This document shows positions 1-6,137 of a stretch of 6,874 nt of DNA, in pieces. The translations under genes were made by a program, and so were the position numbers. The DNA comes from Alphaproteobacteria bacterium (GTDB lineage Bacteria; Pseudomonadota; Alphaproteobacteria; Rhizobiales; Hyphomicrobiaceae). Within the stretch, counting starts at the first letter, position 1. The number at the start of each line of letters is the position of its first letter. The DNA is taken from positions 1-6,874 of the forward strand of contig JAJRRE010000039.1 in the NCBI GenBank assembly GCA_024279745.1, given 5' to 3'. Under the pieces are notes generated by a model that was given only the letters and a program-made list of their open reading frames with translations, did no database searches and was not told where the DNA came from.

Positions 1-47
1 ATGGATAGCACCCGATTAAGGATAGGACCGACGGCGGCATCGCTCAT
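1..47 (-). CDS. glpX: 5' end of a gene, probably class II fructose-1,6-bisphosphatase (GlpX)
   Basis: Partial gene running off the left edge. The minus strand has an ATG at 47-45 preceded by GGGGAG (60-55) at about 7 nt spacing, a strong Shine-Dalgarno match. The visible peptide is MSDAAVGPILNRVLS. GlpX proteins begin with a short variable stretch, then an (L/N/D)R-x-L-x-(L/M)E-x-VRVTE segment, and the end of this peptide fits the start of that segment. GlpX hydrolyses fructose-1,6-bisphosphate in gluconeogenesis and the Calvin cycle. Its position just downstream of hom on the same strand matches the hom-glpX order that I recall from many alphaproteobacteria. The gene start is well supported by the ribosome binding site. 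The product name rests on only 15 residues plus synteny and is an inference. Confidence 0.5.
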   Translation of the reverse strand, partial: MSDAAVGPILNRVLS

Positions 48-123
48 GCTCGAACTCCCCAATTATTGCAGCGACTCACTTAATTGGAAACATTCTTAGC
101 ACAAATGCAACCACTGCTGCCCG

Positions 124-152
124 GTTAAATTTAAGCTGATGCTAAGGGTCAA
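124..152 (-). promoter_or_regulatory. Candidate sigma70-type promoter for the left-edge gene
   Basis: Read on the minus strand, TTGACC (152-147) is followed after exactly 17 nt by TTTAAC (129-124). The -35 box matches TTGACA at 5 of 6 positions and the -10 box matches TATAAT at 4 of 6. Transcription would start near 117, leaving a leader of about 70 nt before the ATG at 47. If real, the left-edge gene can be transcribed independently of hom. This is a consensus match by eye only. Confidence 0.35.
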
Positions 153-167
153 ATAGACAAAAATACT

Positions 168-296
168 GTCATACCGGTGCTCGTCACCGGTATCCCGTTT
201 CAAACCGGTGAATTGGTTGATTCTGGTTCGTTTTCAGCACAGCTCTGGCATCTGTTTTGTGATAACCGGGATCGCGGGAACAAGCCCCGCGATGAC
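168..296. repeat. Composite palindromic intergenic repeat (two hairpins, GTCAT/ATGAC ends)
   Basis: The element opens with GTCAT (168-172) and closes with its inverted copy ATGAC (292-296). Just inside each end is a perfect hairpin: ATACCGGTG / CACCGGTAT (171-179 / 185-193, 5-nt loop) and ATCGCGGG / CCCGCGAT (271-278 / 286-293, 7-nt loop). The right half also reads like the 'CCGGG-CAAGCCC-CG-ATGACG' intergenic repeats seen in many copies in alphaproteobacterial genomes. It lies in the 427-bp gap between hom and the left-edge gene and could act as a transcript-end structure or be a non-autonomous repeat. I see no other copy in this window, so the family assignment is from memory. Confidence 0.5.
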
Positions 297-447
297 GTCC
301 GAAGGTGATATGGTTGTGTGCGCAATTAGCGACCCCCTCATCAACAATTCTCTAACTCAACCAAACCAAAGGGTTAAGCAGCAGCTTGAATTATTAAATC
401 AGACAGAATTGAGATGCGGTACAGCTAAAGCGTTATAACGGGCGTTT

Positions 448-476
448 GAGGGGTGCCTTAACTAAGGGGTCCCCTC
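448..476 (-). terminator. Imperfect hairpin overlapping the hom stop codon
   Basis: The outer arms GAGGGG (448-453) and CCCCTC (471-476) enclose inner arms CCTTA (456-460) and TAAGG (463-467), with small asymmetric internal loops. This gives an 11-bp interrupted stem at the very end of hom. No T tract follows on the minus strand, so it is a poor intrinsic terminator. It may instead protect the mRNA 3' end or attenuate read-through. Confidence 0.3.
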
Positions 477-1830
477 ACAGCTTCTCAATGCGGATCATTT
501 GCGGCGGGGCGGCCAGCTTGTCGTCTTTGCCAATCGCCTCCAGGGCGGCGCGAATGGACTGCTCGGTGGTCTCGTGCGTGATCAAGATCAAGCTGGTCGG
601 CGCACCGGGTTCGCCGCGTGCATCGATGCCCGGCAAAGCGGCGCGCGGACGGCGCTGCACAATGCTTTCCAGTGAGACGCCCTGTTCTCCCAGATGAGTG
701 GCAATGGCGGCCATGGCACCGGGCTTATCAAACACCGACAGACGAATGTAATAAGCTCCTTGATGGGCATTGAGGCGCGCGCGCGTGTAAGGTTTGATAT
801 GGCTTGAGGGCAGGTTGAACGGGGCAAACACCAGCCCGCGCGCAATGTCGGCAATATCGCTCATGACGGCTGATGCGGTAGCGCCCGCTCCGGCGCCAGG
901 GCCGACCAGCAATAGATCGCCGGAAAAATCACCATCGACCGCCACGCAATTGGTCACGCCCGACACCTGGGCAATTGGCGACTCCTTTGGCACCATGGTC
1001 GGGTGAACCCGCTGCTCAATGCCCTCATCGGTCGCCATGGCCACACCCAACAGCTTGATGCGATAGCCCAGCTCGTCGGCCGCTTCAATATCAGCAGACG
1101 AAATCGCCTCAATACCCTCAATATGAATGTCGTCAAAGGCAACTTCAGTACCGAATGCCAAAGTGGTCAGCAATGCCAGCTTATGGGCTGTATCGATACC
1201 GCCGACGTCAAAGCTTGGATCGGCTTCCGCATAGCCCATGGCTTGTGCTTCTGACAGGACTTCGGCAAAATCACGCGATTCATTTTGCATTTTGGTCAAG
1301 ATAAAGTTGCAGGTGCCATTCATGATACCGTAGACGCGCGCGACGCCGTTACCGGCCAGTCCCTCGCGCATGGTCTTAATGATCGGAATGCCGCCCGCCA
1401 CCGCTGCCTCAAAGTTAAGCGCGACGTTGTTCTCCTCGGCCAGCAATGCCAGCTCATTGCCATGATGAGCAAGCAGCGCCTTATTCGCCGTTACCACATG
1501 CTTGCCAGCCTTCAGGGCCGCTTCGACTGAACTGCGTGCCGCACCTTCCTCGCCGCCAATCAGCTCGACAAAGACATCGATCTCTTCTGCCAGCGCCAGC
1601 TTGGCGGCGTCATCATACCAGCTCATACCATCCAGGCAGACACCGCGATCCTTGGTTTTGTCGCGCGCGCAAACGGCCGTGACTTCAATAGCGCGCCCTA
1701 ATCGAGCACTGAGCACCTGGCCATGGGTCTCCAGAAGCCGCAGTAATCCGGCGCCAACGGTCCCCAGACCGGCAATCCCCAATTTCAGCGGCTCTTGTGT
1801 TGGCGGCCCCTCTGTCAACGGCTTGGTCAT
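475..1830 (-). CDS. hom: Homoserine dehydrogenase with C-terminal ACT domain
   Basis: Catalyses NAD(P)H-dependent reduction of aspartate-4-semialdehyde to homoserine, the branch point to threonine, isoleucine and methionine, in the cytosol. The 451-residue length is normal for the monofunctional ACT-type enzyme. An N-terminal Rossmann fold carries GIAGLGTVGAG (18-28), and TANKALLA (114-121) lies beside the active site. The family signature includes NGTCNFIL (171-178). In GYAEADPSFDVGGIDTAHK (199-217), E202, D213 and K217 have the same spacing as the catalytic-site residues E208, D219 and K223 of the yeast enzyme. A C-terminal ACT domain (about 358-437, with YYIRLSVFDKPGAMAAIA) is expected to bind an end-product amino acid, usually threonine, for feedback control. 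The start is ATG at 1830-1828, preceded by only a weak purine-rich stretch (GAAAGACG). It diverges from phaC across about 480 bp and points toward the probable glpX. No frame defects are seen. Confidence 0.97.
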   Translation of the reverse strand: MTKPLTEGPPTQEPLKLGIAGLGTVGAGLLRLLETHGQVLSARLGRAIEVTAVCARDKTKDRGVCLDGMSWYDDAAKLALAEEIDVFVELIGGEEGAARSSVEAALKAGKHVVTANKALLAHHGNELALLAEENNVALNFEAAVAGGIPIIKTMREGLAGNGVARVYGIMNGTCNFILTKMQNESRDFAEVLSEAQAMGYAEADPSFDVGGIDTAHKLALLTTLAFGTEVAFDDIHIEGIEAISSADIEAADELGYRIKLLGVAMATDEGIEQRVHPTMVPKESPIAQVSGVTNCVAVDGDFSGDLLLVGPGAGAGATASAVMSDIADIARGLVFAPFNLPSSHIKPYTRARLNAHQGAYYIRLSVFDKPGAMAAIATHLGEQGVSLESIVQRRPRAALPGIDARGEPGAPTSLILITHETTEQSIRAALEAIGKDDKLAAPPQMIRIEKL

Positions 1831-1882
1831 GATCGTCTTTCAGTTTAGTCTACGGGTTTTGGCAATGAGCGGCGGATTATCC

Positions 1883-2010
1883 CCACACGCTGATTTTTAT
1901 TGGCGCACATGTAAACAGCACGCTGATTCTTATCGCGCACATCTAAACAGAGCGCAGGTTGTTAGGCGCACCTGCAAACAGCACGCTGGTTGTTATCGCG
2001 CAATGTGTAC
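1883..2010. repeat. Four degenerate ~32-bp tandem units (63-bp higher-order period)
   Basis: Units lie at 1883-1915, 1916-1947, 1948-1978 and 1979-2010. The shared core is roughly CAGCACGCTG, then a T-rich stretch, then CGCGCA, then a tail ending in AAA. Alternate units resemble each other most: 1902-1939 and 1965-2002 match at 34 of 38 positions at an offset of exactly 63 bp, or about six helical turns. There are no unique spacers between units. The array sits in the divergent hom-phaC intergenic region and starts 2 bp from a GATAAT -10-like hexamer on the hom strand (1881-1876), so it covers the DNA just upstream of a possible hom promoter. Its function is unknown; clustered regulator sites or a slippage-expanded sequence are both possible. 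Confidence 0.7.
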
Positions 2011-2205
2011 GGTGTGCGAGGCGCTCCGTCAAAGTCAACTTCGCGGTATCGGCAGGATTTTCGCTCTTAATTCGTACTCCTGCTTCAAGGTGTCTCAAAT
2101 TTCAGCGCGGTCCTTGCTTTACGTTGCTGTGCGCGACCTTGCTCCGCCTTGCTTTGTGGCGCTTCTTCGGCCAAGCGCGCTTGCGCGCCGCTATGCTGGC
2201 GCCCC
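2011..2205. other. Remainder of the hom-phaC intergenic region, with phased TTGCT motifs and a palindrome
   Basis: No convincing gene is seen here. Open frames across 1502-2243 run antisense to hom or through the tandem repeats and give low-complexity, Cys/Arg-rich peptides. The stretch contains TTGCT at 2114, 2124, 2139 and 2149, forming two similar blocks (2112-2131 and 2137-2156) at a 25-bp offset. It also contains the perfect 12-bp palindrome CAAGCGCGCTTG (2172-2183), which ends 22 bp before the phaC -35 box. These are plausible operator sites for phaC control. TGC-rich DNA is a known target of the PHA-responsive repressor PhaR in Paracoccus, but linking that to this site is an inference. 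Confidence 0.4.
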
Positions 2206-2234
2206 TTGGAATTAACGGACGGTCTGACTATTAT
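2206..2234 (+). promoter_or_regulatory. Candidate sigma70-type promoter of phaC
   Basis: TTGGAA (2206-2211) and TATTAT (2229-2234) are separated by exactly 17 nt. The -35 box matches TTGACA at 4 of 6 positions and the -10 box matches TATAAT at 5 of 6. Initiation would fall near 2241, giving a leader of about 55-70 nt before phaC. It is the best plus-strand promoter match I found in the intergenic region. Confidence 0.5.
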
Positions 2235-2308
2235 ATGCAATAAGCCTATCATCCGAACCGAGCATCCGCCCCATCCGGGCTGGCGACCAGAAATTGAGCC
2301 CCAACCTA

Positions 2309-4147
2309 ATGTCCTCCAACAAGCCCCAGTCCTCCGGCAAGCCCCAGCCCTCCAGCAAAAGAGACCAAGCGTCCAGTTATCAAGTCAATGATCCGGAGGC
2401 ATTCGCCAAAAATCTACTGCGTCTGATGGAGGACGGCAGTAAAACGCTATCGGGGGTTTTCTCGCAATCGGGCAACAATCAAGGCCCGTTCAGCCAATCG
2501 GGCGAGATGAACGAAGCCGCCAAATCCATGCACGAAGTGATGCAGGCCTGGATGCACGAGCCTGAAAAACTAGCCAAGGCACAAGGTGAGCTTGTCGACG
2601 GTTATATTGATTTATGGTCCAATAGCGTGCGCCGCCTGTTTGGCGAAGAGGTCGAGCCGGTGGTCGAGCCAACACGCGGCGATAAACGCTTTAAAGATCC
2701 TGAATGGTCCGACAATCCTTATTTCGATTTTTGCAAGCAGGCTTATCTTTTGTCGTCGAATTGGGCTGAAGAGCTGGTCGATAAAACCGAGGGGCTGGAG
2801 CCGCACGCTAAAATGAAGGCCGAGTTCCATCTTCGGCAGATCACCAGCGCTTTGTCGCCCTCAAATTTCCCCGCCACCAATCCTGAAATTCTGCGCGAAA
2901 CGCTTTCCTCCAACGGCAAGAACCTCGTTGAAGGAATGCATAATCTGGCCAAGGACATGAAGTCCTCCGGCGAGCTGATGAAAATATCACAAAGCGATAT
3001 TGCTGCTTTTGAAGTGGGCCGCGATCTGGCTGTCACGCCCGGCAAGGTGATTTTCCAAAACAAGATCATCCAGCTATTGCAATATGAGCCGACGACGCCG
3101 AAAGTCCATCGCAAGCCGCTATTGATCGTGCCGCCGTGGATCAACAAGTACTATATTCTCGACCTGCGGCCGGAAAAATCCTTCATTAAATATGTGGTCG
3201 ATCAAGGCTTCACCGCATTCGTTATTTCCTGGGTCAACCCCGATGCAAACATGGGGAATACGGGCTTTGAAGACTATATGCGCGAGGGCATATTGGCCGC
3301 CACCAAGGCCGTGCAAAGGGAAGCCGGCGTGCAGAAGATCAATGTTTTAGGCTATTGCGTCGGCGGCACATTGCTCTCAGCCACGCTGGCCTATCAGGCA
3401 GCCAAGGGCAAAACGCCATTCTCATCGGCCACACTCTTGACCACACAGGTAGACTTCTCCAAGGCCGGCGATCTGTTGTTCTTCATCGACGACGACCAAC
3501 TTGACGATCTGGAACAGCTGATGAAAGAGCGCGGTTATCTCGACGGCTCGCGCATGGCCAATGTGTTCAACATGCTGCGCCCCAAGGATCTGATCTGGCC
3601 CTATATTGTCAATAATTACATGCTCGGCAAAAAGCCGATGCCGTTTGATCTTCTCTATTGGAATCAGGATTCCACCCGTCTGCCCGCCGCCAATCACAGC
3701 TTTTACCTGCGCGAATTTTATCACCATAACCTGCTGGCCAAGGGCGGCATGAAACTTGACGGCGTCAACCTTGATGTCGGCAAAGTCAAAGTCCCGGTCT
3801 ATGAGCTGGCAGCGCGCGACGATCATATCGCGCCGCCAGACTCCGTCTACGAAGGCGCTAAATTATTCGGCGGCCCGGTCGATTATGTGTTGTCCGGCTC
3901 AGGCCATATTGCCGGCGTCGTCAATCCGCCCGCCAAAAAGAAATATCAATATTGGACCAACGACATGGGCGACGGCTCGCTGCAAGAGTGGAAAGACGGC
4001 GCCAAGGAACATCCTGGTTCTTGGTGGCCGCATTGGATTAAGTGGCTGCGCAAACATTCAGGCCCCAAAATCGAGCCGCGCGCGCCGGGCCAGATCCACG
4101 GCCAGATCGAAGACGCGCCCGGCAGCTATGTGACCACGAAGCGGTGA
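2309..4147 (+). CDS. phaC: Class I poly(3-hydroxyalkanoate) synthase (PhaC)
   Basis: Polymerises (R)-3-hydroxyacyl-CoA, typically 3-hydroxybutyryl-CoA, into storage polyester at the surface of cytoplasmic granules. At 612 residues it has class I length. A PhaC N-terminal domain (about 90-270) precedes an alpha/beta-hydrolase domain containing LIVPPWINKYYILDL (from about 271). The modified lipase box GYCVGG holds the catalytic Cys350. The other triad members are Asp505 (in RDDHIAP) and His533 (in SGSGHIAG); the Asp-His spacing of 28 equals that of the Ralstonia enzyme (D480, H508). The first ~25 residues are a low-complexity Ser/Pro/Lys tail with two tandem KPQ-type hexapeptides. I chose ATG 2309, with a weak GAG 10 nt upstream; an in-frame TTG at 2294 would add five residues and is a real alternative. 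No phaA, phaB, phasin or phaR gene is adjacent. It is divergent from hom. Confidence 0.96.
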   Translation: MSSNKPQSSGKPQPSSKRDQASSYQVNDPEAFAKNLLRLMEDGSKTLSGVFSQSGNNQGPFSQSGEMNEAAKSMHEVMQAWMHEPEKLAKAQGELVDGYIDLWSNSVRRLFGEEVEPVVEPTRGDKRFKDPEWSDNPYFDFCKQAYLLSSNWAEELVDKTEGLEPHAKMKAEFHLRQITSALSPSNFPATNPEILRETLSSNGKNLVEGMHNLAKDMKSSGELMKISQSDIAAFEVGRDLAVTPGKVIFQNKIIQLLQYEPTTPKVHRKPLLIVPPWINKYYILDLRPEKSFIKYVVDQGFTAFVISWVNPDANMGNTGFEDYMREGILAATKAVQREAGVQKINVLGYCVGGTLLSATLAYQAAKGKTPFSSATLLTTQVDFSKAGDLLFFIDDDQLDDLEQLMKERGYLDGSRMANVFNMLRPKDLIWPYIVNNYMLGKKPMPFDLLYWNQDSTRLPAANHSFYLREFYHHNLLAKGGMKLDGVNLDVGKVKVPVYELAARDDHIAPPDSVYEGAKLFGGPVDYVLSGSGHIAGVVNPPAKKKYQYWTNDMGDGSLQEWKDGAKEHPGSWWPHWIKWLRKHSGPKIEPRAPGQIHGQIEDAPGSYVTTKR

Positions 4148-4307
4148 TACCGCTGCACGGCAGATCGTCGCAATGAGATCTTTGGAGTGAGGTCGTTGGA
4201 GTGGTGTGGTGTGGCGGTCCGCGGGCGGCCAAACATGCGGCAACTTGCCGTGCCGGCGCGACCATTAAACATTTAGCAATGCGGTTCGGCTGCTTTATGT
4301 AGAACCG
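4148..4307. other. Intergenic region after phaC with short palindromes and repeats
   Basis: No gene is seen. A small hairpin straddles the phaC stop: AGCGGT / ACCGCT at 4140-4145 / 4149-4154 with a 3-nt loop and no T tract, so it is a weak terminator at best. TTGGAGTG occurs twice (4182-4189, 4196-4203), 14 bp apart, followed by a GTGGT/GTGTGG run (4201-4214). An odd palindrome, CGGCAA-C-TTGCCG, lies at 4238-4250. I found no promoter for the downstream transporter that I would defend, so it may be read from its own weak promoter or by read-through from phaC. Confidence 0.35.
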
Positions 4308-4351
4308 TTGCGCACCGATTGCGCCCCGACTGCGCCCCGACTGCGCACTGA
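4308..4351. repeat. Four tandem copies of an 11-bp unit upstream of the SulP gene
   Basis: The units are TTGCGCACCGA (4308-4318), TTGCGCCCCGA (4319-4329), CTGCGCCCCGA (4330-4340) and CTGCGCACTGA (4341-4351). They run head to tail with no gaps, and each differs from its neighbours at one to three positions. The 11-bp period is close to one DNA helical turn, so all copies face the same side of the duplex. The array ends 29 bp before the GTG start of the transporter gene, within its promoter or leader region. Confidence 0.7.
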
Positions 4352-4380
4352 TTCTCCTCAAATGATGGACCAAAGCCCCC

Positions 4381-5991
4381 GTGACCAAGTCAACCCTTGC
4401 CGACTATGCCGCTCGCATCAAGGCCTCCAGCTGGGAGACGCCGTGCCTCGATGAGATGTCGCCGCGCCTGCTGAAAACGGAGCTGTTGTCCGGCCTGACC
4501 GTGGCGCTGGCGCTGGTGCCCGAGGCGGTGGCCTTTGCCTTCGTCGCCGGGGTTCATCCGCTGGTCGCACTTTACGCTGCCTTTATCGTTGGTCTGATCA
4601 CAGCAGTAATTGGGGGGCGGCCTGGCATGATCTCCGGCGCAACGGGCGCGCTTGCCGTGGTCATGGTGGCGCTGGTGGCGCAGCACGGCGTCGAATATCT
4701 GTTCGCAACCGTCGTGCTGATGGGGATTTTGCAGGTTCTAGCTGGCGCCCTGCGCCTGGGTAAATTTATCCGCTTGGTCCCGCATCCAGTGATGCTTGGC
4801 TTTGTCAACGGGCTGGCCATTGTAATATTCATGGCACAGCTGACGCAGTTCCAAACCACCGGCGCTGACGGCACAAAAGAATGGATGAGCGCCGCGCCGA
4901 TGGCGATGATGCTGGGATTGGTCGGCTTGACCATGGGAATTATCTGGGCCATGCCCAAGCTTACCACTGTGATCCCGGCGCCGCTGGCTGGCATCGGCAT
5001 TGTCGCCGCCCTCGTCATCGGTTTTGGCATTGACGTGCCGCGTGTTGGCGACCTGGCGTCGATCCAGGGCGGCCTGCCGTCATTTCATATTCCCACTGTG
5101 CCGTTCAATTTGGAAACGATGAAAATCATCCTTCCCTTTGCGGTAATCCTGGCGGCTATTGGCCTGATTGAAAGTCTTTTGACGCTCAATCTTGTTGGCG
5201 AAATCACCGGCAAGCGCGGCGGCGGCTCACAAGAATGTATCGCGCAGGGCGTGGCCAATACGGTCACCGGTTTCTTCTCCGGCATGGGCGGCTGCGCCAT
5301 GATCGGCCAGTCCATGATCAATGTGAAATCGGGCGGCTCAACACGGATATCGGGCATTTCAGCAGCGCTGTTCCTGCTGGCCTTTATCCTGGTAGCCTCC
5401 AGCGCCATCGAGCAGATCCCGCTCGCCGCATTGGTTGGCGTTATGATGATGGTCGTGATCGGCACATTCGCCTGGCAGAGCCTCTTAATTCTGCGCCGCA
5501 TTCCGCTGACCGATGCGGCCGTTATGCTGCTTGTAACTGTTGTAACCGTGATGTCGGATCTGGCCATTGCTGTTGTGGTCGGTGTCATTGTGTCCGCGCT
5601 GGCATATGCTTGGAGCAATGCCACACGCATTCACACCAACATTCACATCGCCGACAACGGCGCCAAAGTTTATCAGATCGAAGGGCCGCTGTTCTTTGGC
5701 TCGGTCGAAGGCTTCGCCGAAAACTTTGACCCGGCAAGCGATCCCGATCAGGTGATCATCGACTTCAAAAACAGCCGCGTCGTCGATCAATCGGCGCTGC
5801 AAGCCATTGAAACCCTCGCGTCAAAATATGAAGCCCAGGGCAAGGCGCTGCAATTACGGCATCTATCGCGCGATTGCCACAAATTGCTCAACCGCGCCGG
5901 CCAACTCATGATCGATTCCGACGACGATCCCAATTACGGCCTCGCCGTCGACTATTCCATCAAGACCGGCATCTTCAGCGGCGGGCATTAG
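4381..5991 (+). CDS. SulP-family inorganic anion transporter with STAS domain
   Basis: A 536-residue inner-membrane transporter of the SLC26/SulP family, which moves sulfate, bicarbonate or related anions, often with H+ or Na+. Residues ~33-412 are a hydrophobic multi-span core. They include VALALVPEAVAFAFVAGVHP (41-60), SGATGALAVVMVALV (85-99), GLIESLLTLNLVGEITGKR (261-279) and GGCAMIGQSMINVKSGGS (303-320), all typical of the family. A cytoplasmic STAS domain (about 430-510) has VIIDFKNSRVVDQSAL, with Ser471 at the position equivalent to the regulatory serine of anti-sigma antagonists. The start is GTG 4381: the frame is closed by TGA at 4363-4365, and the next in-frame Met is residue 26, just before the first membrane segment. 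The ribosome binding site is weak (GATGGA, ~11 nt upstream). The substrate cannot be told from the sequence: no sulfate-assimilation gene and no carbonic anhydrase is adjacent. It lies 233 bp behind phaC on the same strand. Confidence 0.95.
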   Translation: MTKSTLADYAARIKASSWETPCLDEMSPRLLKTELLSGLTVALALVPEAVAFAFVAGVHPLVALYAAFIVGLITAVIGGRPGMISGATGALAVVMVALVAQHGVEYLFATVVLMGILQVLAGALRLGKFIRLVPHPVMLGFVNGLAIVIFMAQLTQFQTTGADGTKEWMSAAPMAMMLGLVGLTMGIIWAMPKLTTVIPAPLAGIGIVAALVIGFGIDVPRVGDLASIQGGLPSFHIPTVPFNLETMKIILPFAVILAAIGLIESLLTLNLVGEITGKRGGGSQECIAQGVANTVTGFFSGMGGCAMIGQSMINVKSGGSTRISGISAALFLLAFILVASSAIEQIPLAALVGVMMMVVIGTFAWQSLLILRRIPLTDAAVMLLVTVVTVMSDLAIAVVVGVIVSALAYAWSNATRIHTNIHIADNGAKVYQIEGPLFFGSVEGFAENFDPASDPDQVIIDFKNSRVVDQSALQAIETLASKYEAQGKALQLRHLSRDCHKLLNRAGQLMIDSDDDPNYGLAVDYSIKTGIFSGGH

Positions 5992-6045
5992 ATCTCTTCT
6001 CGCGCAGTCTATCTGCCTCACGGGCGAAGTGGCCCTCCGGCGGGG

Positions 6046-6103
6046 CGCCGAACTGTCGGCGGCGGCCTTTGGCCGCTGGGCACAGTCGTGCCGTAATGTG
6101 CCC
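6046..6103. repeat. Three consecutive perfect hairpins downstream of the SulP gene
   Basis: CGCCGA / TCGGCG (6046-6051 / 6056-6061, 4-nt loop) is followed by GCGGCC / GGCCGC (6062-6067 / 6071-6076, TTT loop) and then GGGCACA / TGTGCCC (6078-6084 / 6097-6103, 12-nt loop). The inner sequence of the third can also pair as GGCAC / GTGCC. The three stems are nearly contiguous and very GC-rich, starting 54 bp after the transporter stop. They could stop exonucleases or terminate transcription, but no T tract follows. They resemble a mosaic of REP-like palindromes. Confidence 0.55.
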
Positions 6104-6137
6104 AAATGGTGAGGGCTGGGCTGGGGCCGAGAAGCCT

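Noticed and set aside
208..438. Small plus-strand open frame of 76 codons
   Set aside because: It runs through the palindromic element at 168-296, has no ribosome binding site, and its peptide is the typical translation of such intergenic repeats.
1883..2010. CRISPR-like array
   Set aside because: Units are contiguous and degenerate with no unique spacers between them, and no cas gene is present.
1502..2243. Long plus-strand open frames crossing the hom start and the tandem repeats, giving a repeated Arg/Cys/His-rich peptide
   Set aside because: The first part is antisense to hom, and the rest owes its apparent peptide repeat to the 63-bp DNA period (a multiple of three). There is no ribosome binding site and no protein-like domain.
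4140..4154. Hairpin over the phaC stop codon as a transcription terminator
   Set aside because: The stem is only 6 bp with a 3-nt loop, and no T tract follows; translating ribosomes would also disrupt it.
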